A stretch of DNA of 11,741 nt from Hyphomicrobiales bacterium (GTDB lineage: Bacteria; Pseudomonadota; Alphaproteobacteria; Rhizobiales; Xanthobacteraceae): positions 1-11,741 of the forward strand of contig JAKFYO010000100.1 in NCBI GenBank assembly GCA_021730825.1, in the 5' to 3' direction. Below are positions 6,288 through 11,741 of this stretch, one piece after another. The position numbers and the translations under genes are program-made. The stretch's first letter is position 1. Each line of letters starts with the position of its first letter. The notes beneath the pieces were generated by a model. That model had not been told where the DNA came from. It saw only the letters and a program-made list of their open reading frames with translations, and made no database searches.

Positions 6288-6733
6288 TAAGAAAGCGGGC
6301 CGGGAATCCAATCTTTCTTAGCGAGTTCGAAGCCTTCAAATTCAAATCCGGGTGCGACCGTGCAGCCGACCAGCGTCCACTCGCCGAGCGTTTCCGCGGC
6401 CTGCCAGTTGCCTTGCGGGATCACGAATTGCGGCTGCTGGCCATTCGCAATGTCGTTGCCGAGCAGGATCGAGGCGGGATCCGTCTTATCGCTCGCCGCA
6501 TAATGAAGCGTGAGCGGGCTGCCTGCGTAAAAATGCCAGACCTCCGCGGCATCGACGCGATGCCAATGCGAGCGTTCGCCCTTCGCAAGCAGAAAATAAA
6601 TCGCGGTGGAGGCGGAGCGCTCGTCGGCTGAGCGCATGTCGCGAAACGTCTCGCGGAAATGCCCGCCCTCTGGATGCGGCTGCAAGTCGAGAAGCGCGAT
6701 GATCTCTGCGGCGCTGCGCCGTTCGATGCTCAT
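6287..6733 (-). CDS. Cupin-fold protein, DUF985 (Cupin_5) family
   Basis: A 148-residue single-domain cupin. The family signature is visible: LQPHPEGGHFRETFRD (17-32), the metal-ligand-like SHWHRVDAAEVWHFYAG (55-71; His56, His58, Glu64, His67), and PQGNWQAAE followed by GCTVAPGFEFEGFELA. Members are small soluble proteins with a cupin barrel; no reaction is firmly established for most of them, and I do not assign one. Its ATG overlaps the gloB stop (ATGA), so the two genes are cotranscribed and translationally coupled. That hints at a role near small-molecule detoxification or sugar metabolism, but this is inference only. Confidence 0.92.
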   Translation of the reverse strand: MSIERRSAAEIIALLDLQPHPEGGHFRETFRDMRSADERSASTAIYFLLAKGERSHWHRVDAAEVWHFYAGSPLTLHYAASDKTDPASILLGNDIANGQQPQFVIPQGNWQAAETLGEWTLVGCTVAPGFEFEGFELAKKDWIPGPLS

Positions 6734-7503
6734 CCCTTGAACGTGTTTTTCATCTCGCGCAGCTTCGTGAAAACTGCGCCGGGATCGCCACCCTGCATGC
6801 CGATCGCCTGCTGCACGTCCGGGTTATCCGCGCGCATGAAGGGATTGGTGTGAATTTCTTCTTCCATCGTCGACGGCACGGTGGGCATATTTTTCGCGCG
6901 CATTTCCTCGATCTGCTTCAGGCGCGCTTTCAATTGGGTGTTGTTCGGATCGACGGTCACGGAAAACTTCGCGTTGCCGAGCGTGTACTCATGACCGGAA
7001 TAGACCTTCGTTTCCGGCGGCAATTCACGCAGCTTCAATAGCGACTGCCAGAGCACTTCTGCCGGCCGTTCGAAATTTCGTCCGCAGCCGAGCGTGAATA
7101 AAGTATCGCCCGCGAACAGAAGTTGTTCCTTCGGGAAGTGGTAGACGATGTGCCCGGCGGTATGACCCGGCGTGTCGATGATCTCGGCGCGCAGCGGGCC
7201 CACTTCAGCGACGTCGAGATGGCCGAGTTTGATCGAGATTCCGGGAATCTTGTCGGCTTCCGCGCGGGGTCCGTAAACCGGTACCGGATATTTTGCGCGG
7301 ATTTCCTTGATGCCCTGCACGTGATCCGGGTGGTGGTGCGTGATCAGAATGTGCGTGAGCGTCCAGCCTTCTTTGTCGAGCACGCTCAAGATCGGCGCGG
7401 CCTCCGGCGCATCGACGAGTGCCGTGGTCTTGCTTTCGGGCTCATGCACCAGCACCGCATAATTGTCGCTCAAACATGGGATGAGCCGGACTTCGACCGC
7501 CAT
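6730..7503 (-). CDS. gloB: Hydroxyacylglutathione hydrolase (glyoxalase II)
   Basis: Hydrolyses S-D-lactoylglutathione to D-lactate and glutathione, completing methylglyoxal detoxification in the cytosol. I chose the ATG at 7503: the 257-residue product then has the usual length and begins MAVEVRLIPCLSDNYAVLV, and GGAG lies upstream. An in-frame start at 7584 would add 27 unlike residues. The metallo-beta-lactamase fold motifs are all present: THHHPDH (His56, His58, Asp60, His61), His114 in DTPGHTAGH, Asp133 in FAGDTLF, and His171 in SGHEYT. The glyoxalase II C-terminal glutathione-binding domain follows (PNNTQLKARL, then PTVPSTMEEE and NPFMR). It is coupled to the downstream cupin gene by an ATGA overlap. 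Confidence 0.96.
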   Translation of the reverse strand: MAVEVRLIPCLSDNYAVLVHEPESKTTALVDAPEAAPILSVLDKEGWTLTHILITHHHPDHVQGIKEIRAKYPVPVYGPRAEADKIPGISIKLGHLDVAEVGPLRAEIIDTPGHTAGHIVYHFPKEQLLFAGDTLFTLGCGRNFERPAEVLWQSLLKLRELPPETKVYSGHEYTLGNAKFSVTVDPNNTQLKARLKQIEEMRAKNMPTVPSTMEEEIHTNPFMRADNPDVQQAIGMQGGDPGAVFTKLREMKNTFKG

Positions 7504-7622
7504 AACGTGCTCCGCTGTTTCGATTTCGAGGGAACGTAGTCGCCTCACTTGCCTGCTGCAAGGCGTGCTTTGTAGTCGCAGCAATGCAAGGCTAATGTGA
7601 AGCTAACGTAACCAGAGCAAGC

Positions 7623-8339
7623 ATGTTCCTCGACGTCGTCGATCTTCGATCCTTTTACGCGCAGCCTTTGGGCCTGGTCACGCGGCGATTGTTGTCGCGC
7701 GCGATCCGTGCCCGCTGGCAGGATGCGCGCGGCAGCTCCATTCTTGGGCTCGGTTACGCAACCCCCTATCTCGGAAATTTTCGCGAGGAAGGCGAGCGTA
7801 CGTTTGCGTTCATGCCCGGCGCGCAGGGCGTCGTGAAATGGCCGACCTCGTCGCCGACACTTTCCTCGCTCGTCTCCGAAACCGCGCTACCGATCCGCGA
7901 CGCGATGATCGACCGCGTGCTTGCGGTACATGCGCTGGAAATGACGCCGCACGCCGCCGACCTGCTGCGCGAAGTCTGGCGCGTGCTTGCGCCGGGAGGA
8001 AAGTTGCTCCTCGTCGTGCCCAATCGCGCAGGACCGTGGGCACGCATGGATTCGACGCCGTTCGGGCAGGGCCAGCCGTTTTCGCGCACGCAACTGGTGT
8101 CGTTGCTGCGCGAAGCCTTGTTCACACCGGTCGGCTGGCACGAAGCGCTCTGGATGCCGCCGTTCTCGCGCAAGTGGCTGTTACGCGCAGCGCCCGCCTG
8201 GGAGCGCGTCGGCTCGACGCTGTCGCTGCCGTTCTACGGATTGCACATCGTCGAAGCGACGAAACAGGTGTGGCGGCCGGTGCAGGTGAAAAAGACGCGC
8301 GAGTTACCGGTGTTCGCACCGGGAACCGCGCCGGCGTAA
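7623..8339 (+). CDS. SAM-dependent methyltransferase-like protein, substrate unknown
   Basis: A 238-residue protein with a class I (Methyltransf_11-like) layout. A motif I region lies at 40-50 (ILGLGYATPYL), and the motif after it includes DRVLAVHALEM (97-107), then LLREVWRVLAPGGKLLLVVPN (114-134), the typical late motifs. Motif I is atypical: it has GLGYATP rather than the usual acidic residue plus GxGxG, so activity is not assured. The C-terminal third (LPFYGLHIVEATKQVW) has no motif I recognise. No signal peptide or membrane helix is seen. It diverges from gloB with 119 bases between start codons and converges on metW. Ribosome binding site support is weak (cagagcaagc). Confidence 0.82.
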   Translation: MFLDVVDLRSFYAQPLGLVTRRLLSRAIRARWQDARGSSILGLGYATPYLGNFREEGERTFAFMPGAQGVVKWPTSSPTLSSLVSETALPIRDAMIDRVLAVHALEMTPHAADLLREVWRVLAPGGKLLLVVPNRAGPWARMDSTPFGQGQPFSRTQLVSLLREALFTPVGWHEALWMPPFSRKWLLRAAPAWERVGSTLSLPFYGLHIVEATKQVWRPVQVKKTRELPVFAPGTAPA

Positions 8340-8369
8340 TTCTTGTTGGTTTTAATTCTTGTTGGTTTT
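8338..8369. repeat. Perfect 16-bp tandem duplication at a convergent junction
   Basis: Two head-to-tail identical copies of AATTCTTGTTGGTTTT (8338-8353 and 8354-8369). The first copy begins in the methyltransferase stop codon and the second reaches into the metW stop codon (8368-8370). It has no inverted symmetry, so it is not a hairpin terminator. The A+T-rich composition contrasts with the GC-rich flanks. Confidence 0.9.
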
Positions 8370-9024
8370 AGTTTTTGCGCGAAAGCAGGAACACGGCCTG
8401 CTCGCCGAACAAATTCCAGAACCACCACGGCGCATCGAAACGCACGCGACCGCCGCTCGGGCCGAAGGCGACCGCGCGTTCGATTTTCACGTCGAGTTCA
8501 CGAGCGAGATCGACGAAGTCGCGGATGGTGCAGAAGTGAATGTTCGGCGTGTCGTACCAGCTCACGGGAAGATTTTTTGTGAGCGGCATGCGGCCGTACC
8601 AGAGCAACTGGCCGCGAATGCGCCAGTGACCGAAATTCGGGAACGACACGATCACGTGCTTGCCGATGCGCAGCATCTGCTCCAGCACCCAGCGCGGCCG
8701 GCGGGTCGCCTGCAACGTCTGCGAGAGGATCACGTAGTCGAAGGTACTGTCGGGATAGTCGGCAAGATCGGTATCGGCGTCGCCTTGAATCACCGCGAGA
8801 CCCTTGGCTACGCACTCGTTCACGCCGTCGCGCGAGATTTCGATGCCGCGCGCATCGACATCGCGCGTATCCGCAAGCAACTGGAGCAATTCGCCGTCGC
8901 CGCAGCCGACGTCCAGTACGCGCGAGCCGGGCTGGACCATGTTCGCGACCACGACGAGGTCGAGACGCGGCGCCTTCGGAATGGCATGCGCGACAAGGGC
9001 GCCCGGACTGGTGCTGGTGAGCAT
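8368..9024 (-). CDS. metW: Methionine biosynthesis protein MetW
   Basis: A 218-residue protein with the MetW methyltransferase-like fold. Motif I is VLDVGCGDGELL (36-47), followed by GIEIS, DYVILSQTLQATRRPRWVL and the family-typical SFPNFGHWRIRGQLLWYGRMP and WYDTPNIHFCTI. MetW is known to be needed with MetX for homoserine acylation in several bacteria, and is thought to assist MetX rather than methylate a known substrate. Its ATG lies two bases after the metX stop, so the pair forms a tight operon. No intrinsic terminator is seen after it, only the tandem 16-bp repeat shared with the convergent gene. Confidence 0.96.
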   Translation of the reverse strand: MLTSTSPGALVAHAIPKAPRLDLVVVANMVQPGSRVLDVGCGDGELLQLLADTRDVDARGIEISRDGVNECVAKGLAVIQGDADTDLADYPDSTFDYVILSQTLQATRRPRWVLEQMLRIGKHVIVSFPNFGHWRIRGQLLWYGRMPLTKNLPVSWYDTPNIHFCTIRDFVDLARELDVKIERAVAFGPSGGRVRFDAPWWFWNLFGEQAVFLLSRKN

Positions 9025-9026
9025 GA

Positions 9027-10229
9027 TTACTTCGCGGCTTTCACGCCACGCTTCTTCGCAGCCGAATCCAGAAAGCCGCGCACGATCGCGAACAGTTCCG
9101 GCTCCTCGAGCAGGAAGGCGTCGTGACCCTTGTCGGTCTCGATTTCGGCAAATGAAACCGGCGCACCGGCGGCGTTCAGTGCATGCACGATCTGGCGCGC
9201 TTCCTCGGTCGGAAACAGCCAGTCCGAGGTGAAGGACACCATGCAGACGCGCGACTTCAATTTGCGGAAGGCGTTCGCAAGCACGTCGCCGTGTTCGCCC
9301 GCGAGATCGAAATAATCCATCGCGCGGGTGATGTAGAGATAACTGTTCGCGTCGAAGCGCTCGACGAAGCTCGAGCCTTGATAACGCAGATAATTCTCGA
9401 CCTGGAAATCGGCATCGAAGCCGAAGGTCGGCAACTCGCGGTCCTGCAAGCGTCTTCCGAATTTCCGGTGCAGTGCTGCATCCGAAAGATAGGTGATGTG
9501 CGCGGCCATGCGCGCGACCGCGAGACCGCGCCGCGGGCTGGTGCCTTGCGAAAGATATTTGCCGTCGCGCCAGTCGGGATCGGCCATCACGGCCTGACGC
9601 CCGACTTCGTGGAAGGCGATGTTCTGCGCGGAGTGGCGCGCGGCACTCGCAATCGGCAATGCCGAGAAAATTCTTTCAGGGTACGTCACCGCCCATTGCA
9701 GCACCTGCATGCCGCCCATGGAGCCGCCGGTCACGCACAAGAGTTGCTCGATGCCGAGATGATCGAGGAGCGCGGCCTGCGCGCGCACCATGTCGCGGAT
9801 CGTGACTACCGGGAACGAAAGCCCATAGGCTTCGCCGGTCGCGGGATCTTTCGACGCGGGGCCGGTCGTGCCCATGCAGCCGCCGAGTACGTTCGAGCAG
9901 ATGATGAAGAAGCGGTCAGTGTCGATCGGCAGGCCGGGACCGACCATCGAATCCCACCAGCCGTCCTTGCCGGTGACCGGGTGCACGTTGTGTACGTGCT
10001 GGTCTCCGGTCAGCGCATGGCAGATCAGAATTGCGTTCGAGCGGTCGGCGTTCAGTTCGCCGTAGGTCTGGTAGGCTACCTGATAGGGCGAGAGTTCTAC
10101 GCCGGCGTCCAGCTTCAGGGGCTTGTCCGCGCCAAAGCGGACGACCTGCGAGCGCGGTTCATCAACCTCGCGGCGGACCATGTCCGCCCGGTTGGTTTTG
10201 TCATCGCGCTCGATGCGAACGATCGTCAT
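9027..10229 (-). CDS. metX: Homoserine O-acetyltransferase MetX
   Basis: An alpha/beta-hydrolase that acylates homoserine (usually from acetyl-CoA) in the first committed step of methionine synthesis. In numbering from the upstream ATG at 10259, the nucleophile is Ser180 (TGGSMGG), with Asp346 (SFTSDWLFP) and His379 (KGHDAFL). Other family marks are [20 protein letters not shown] and [14 protein letters not shown] prefer the ATG at 10229 (400 residues) because AAGGA lies just before it, though the spacer is short at four bases. The ATG at 10259 (410 residues) has no ribosome binding site but cannot be excluded. Bacteria with metW often use this MetX-MetW pair; some such enzymes use succinyl-CoA, and sequence alone does not settle acyl choice here. 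It diverges from the chorismate mutase gene. Confidence 0.95.
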   Translation of the reverse strand: MTIVRIERDDKTNRADMVRREVDEPRSQVVRFGADKPLKLDAGVELSPYQVAYQTYGELNADRSNAILICHALTGDQHVHNVHPVTGKDGWWDSMVGPGLPIDTDRFFIICSNVLGGCMGTTGPASKDPATGEAYGLSFPVVTIRDMVRAQAALLDHLGIEQLLCVTGGSMGGMQVLQWAVTYPERIFSALPIASAARHSAQNIAFHEVGRQAVMADPDWRDGKYLSQGTSPRRGLAVARMAAHITYLSDAALHRKFGRRLQDRELPTFGFDADFQVENYLRYQGSSFVERFDANSYLYITRAMDYFDLAGEHGDVLANAFRKLKSRVCMVSFTSDWLFPTEEARQIVHALNAAGAPVSFAEIETDKGHDAFLLEEPELFAIVRGFLDSAAKKRGVKAAK

Positions 10230-10313
10230 GGCGTCCTTGGCTAAGCCTCTTTTTGCCATTCTATCAGGGCTAAACGGAGGTAGGCAGCCGCGCCTGAACG
10301 GTCAATGAATTCT

Positions 10314-10341
10314 TTGCTTCAAGGCCCGCCCGCGCTATCAC
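10314..10341 (+). promoter_or_regulatory. Weak candidate promoter for the chorismate mutase operon
   Basis: TTGCTT (10314-10319) and TATCAC (10336-10341) are separated by 16 bases in the gap between the divergent metX and chorismate mutase genes. Both hexamers are poor to moderate matches. A start near 10348 would leave a short leader before the ATG at 10372, consistent with the lack of a clear ribosome binding site there. This is a tentative call. Confidence 0.25.
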
Positions 10342-10371
10342 GGGCACATTCTAACAGAGCCCGGCCCGGCC

Positions 10372-11238
10372 ATGGTTAATACGCCGAATTCGAAGCCCAA
10401 TGCTGGGCAAACGCCCACGCTTGCCGACCTGCGCAACGAGATCGACCGGATCGACCGGGCGATGCATGAGCTATTGATCGAGCGCTCCGGCATCATCGAC
10501 ACGCTGATCAAGGTGAAGAAATCGAACGAGACCGGCTCCGCATTTCGTCCCGCGCGCGAGGCTTCGATGATGCGGCTCCTGGTCGAGCGGCATCACGGCA
10601 TCCTGCCGCTCGATACGGTCGAGAGCATCTGGCGCGTCATCATCGCGACCTTCACGTACGTGCAGCAGGCGTATTCGGTGCACGTCGATCTTTCTTCCGG
10701 TGACGCGCTGGTGCGCGACAGCGTGCGTTTCCACTTCGGCTATACGGTGCCGGTGGTGCAGCATGTGGGTGCCGCGGCCGTCGTCGATGCGGTGGCCTCC
10801 TCGCGCGGCGATCTCGGGCTTGTGCGCGCCGAAGCGGTGGCCGGCGGCAAGGCGTGGTGGAAGGCTCTTGAAGGCGAGGGCAAGCCGAAGATCATCGCGC
10901 GGCTTCCGTTCGTCGAGCGCGGCGATCATCCGGCGGCACTTCCCTTGTTTGTCGTCTCGAAGCCGTTGCCCGCGGATGCGGCGGTGAACGAGGTCGAAGT
11001 CTGGAGCGTGCATGTCGCGGGCTGGAACACATCGGTTTCGCGCGCACTCGCACCGCTTGCCGAAGTCGTGGCGCAGCCGGACTCCGGCTTCGATAGTGCC
11101 GCGCTTCTGATCTCGGTGCCGCAAAGCCGCAAGGTCGATCAGGTGCTCGCTTCGCTCAAAGAAGCGGGTGCTTCGGTGCGCTCGTCCGCTCTCGTCGGCG
11201 GCCACGCGACCCGCTATACCGTCCCGCCCAAAGCCTGA
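10372..11238 (+). CDS. Chorismate mutase (AroQ type) with an unassigned C-terminal domain
   Basis: Converts chorismate to prephenate, the branch point to phenylalanine and tyrosine. Residues about 15-105 form the all-helical AroQ domain, and active-site positions of E. coli chorismate mutase align: Arg21, Arg38, Lys49, Arg62, Glu63 and Gln98/Gln99. The remaining residues to 288 form a second domain rich in alternating beta and alpha patterns. It vaguely recalls a prephenate dehydratase plus regulatory layout ([19 protein letters not shown]). However, it lacks the essential Thr-Arg-Phe motif, so I do not call it a P-protein. It may bind an amino acid effector. The downstream HisC-type gene starts 23 bases later, suggesting an aromatic or histidine-branch operon. 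The ATG has no good ribosome binding site. Confidence 0.88.
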   Translation: MVNTPNSKPNAGQTPTLADLRNEIDRIDRAMHELLIERSGIIDTLIKVKKSNETGSAFRPAREASMMRLLVERHHGILPLDTVESIWRVIIATFTYVQQAYSVHVDLSSGDALVRDSVRFHFGYTVPVVQHVGAAAVVDAVASSRGDLGLVRAEAVAGGKAWWKALEGEGKPKIIARLPFVERGDHPAALPLFVVSKPLPADAAVNEVEVWSVHVAGWNTSVSRALAPLAEVVAQPDSGFDSAALLISVPQSRKVDQVLASLKEAGASVRSSALVGGHATRYTVPPKA

Positions 11239-11261
11239 ATCCAGTTTCCAAGGTCAGTACA

Positions 11262-11741
11262 ATGAGCGCTTCCTCGCAAAACCTTCGCCCGCAGCCGCGC
11301 GCCGGCGTCATGGAAATCGATGCGTACATTCCGGGCCGCAGCCATGCGCCGGGAGTTGCGAAGGTCATCAAGCTCTCCTCGAACGAGACGCCGCTCGGGG
11401 CGAGCCCGAAGGCGATCGAGGCCTACAAGAAGGGCGCGGAGACGCTCGAGCTTTATCCCGATGGCGGCTCGACCGATCTGCGCGAGGCTATCGGCAAAAC
11501 CTATGGGCTCGATCCTAATCGCATCGTTTGCGGCGCGGGCTCGGATGAATTGCTCGCGGTGCTCGCGCGCGCTTACCTGAAGGACGGTGATGAGGCGATC
11601 TACACGACGCACGGATTCCTGATGTACCGCAACGTCACGTTGTCGGCGGGAGCCACGCCCGTGATCGCGCCGGAAAAGAATTACACCACCGACGTCGACG
11701 CGATCCTCGCCTGTGTCACGCCGAAGACGCGGATGGTGTTT
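11262..11741 (+). CDS. hisC: HisC-type aminotransferase, N-terminal 160 residues (3' end outside window)
   Basis: A pyridoxal-phosphate fold type I aminotransferase resembling histidinol-phosphate transaminase. Visible marks are [38 protein letters not shown], and the cofactor-binding [17 protein letters not shown]. The PLP lysine lies beyond the window. The frame stays open through the last base. AAGG eight bases before the ATG supports this start. Directly after chorismate mutase, the product may act on prephenate or hydroxyphenylpyruvate in phenylalanine/tyrosine synthesis rather than, or as well as, on histidinol phosphate. HisC paralogues commonly do so in alphaproteobacteria. The family call is firm; the substrate is inference. 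Confidence 0.93.
   Translation, partial: MSASSQNLRPQPRAGVMEIDAYIPGRSHAPGVAKVIKLSSNETPLGASPKAIEAYKKGAETLELYPDGGSTDLREAIGKTYGLDPNRIVCGAGSDELLAVLARAYLKDGDEAIYTTHGFLMYRNVTLSAGATPVIAPEKNYTTDVDAILACVTPKTRMVF

Noticed and set aside
7591..7609. Direct repeat GCTAATGT / GCTAACGT with 11-base spacing upstream of the methyltransferase gene
   Set aside because: Spacing of one helical turn is suggestive, but the repeats are short and imperfect and could be chance; no regulator can be named.
9183..10244. 353-codon open frame antisense to metX
   Set aside because: Shadow of metX; the composition is typical of a reversed GC-rich gene and metX has its complete catalytic triad.
10230..10371. SAM-II riboswitch upstream of metX
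   Set aside because: Alphaproteobacterial metX genes often have one, so I read the minus strand of this gap for the conserved stem, the T-rich loop and the GCTAAA element. GCTAAA occurs only on the wrong strand, and no matching pseudoknot layout is visible. A covariance-model search (Rfam SAM-II) would settle it.

Overview
The window looks like ordinary chromosomal DNA from a high-GC alphaproteobacterium, most likely Hyphomicrobiales (Bradyrhizobiaceae/Xanthobacteraceae-like). This rests on the alphaproteobacterial character of L32, PhaR and MetX/MetW, on the metX / chorismate mutase / hisC order, and on a Rhizobiales-type interspersed palindrome at 6239-6287. I see no phage, transposase, CRISPR, tRNA or rRNA sequence. 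Genes are densely packed and no gap exceeds about 225 bases.

Left part (1-2491): the 3' end of mtgA (peptidoglycan glycosyltransferase), rpmF (ribosomal protein L32), a small four-helix membrane protein of unknown function, a short unknown gene on the minus strand, and a PAS-like plus degenerate GGDEF protein. The last ends inside a strong bidirectional terminator.

Middle part (2512-6287): a polyhydroxyalkanoate (PHA) locus. The repressor gene phaR diverges from phaA (acetyl-CoA acetyltransferase) and phaB (acetoacetyl-CoA reductase). PhaA condenses two acetyl-CoA and PhaB reduces acetoacetyl-CoA to (R)-3-hydroxybutyryl-CoA, the PHB monomer. The polymerase phaC is not in the window. A likely phaA promoter carries a perfect dyad over its -10 box, and hairpins lie between phaA and phaB. 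An EamA/YddG-like exporter gene starts 3 bases after phaB. A REP-like palindrome closes this block.

Right part (6287-11741): on the minus strand, gloB (glyoxalase II) is translationally coupled to a DUF985-type cupin gene. A methyltransferase-like gene diverges from gloB and converges on metXW, the methionine genes (homoserine O-acetyltransferase and MetW). A perfect 16-bp tandem repeat fills that convergent junction. Divergent from metX, a chorismate mutase with an unusual C-terminal domain is followed by a HisC-type aminotransferase cut off by the window end; these are probably an aromatic amino acid operon.

Most of this is housekeeping metabolism. I found no convincing new defence or mobile system. 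The items most worth a second look are the chorismate mutase fusion, the catalytically dead-looking GGDEF protein, and the regulatory DNA around phaA.
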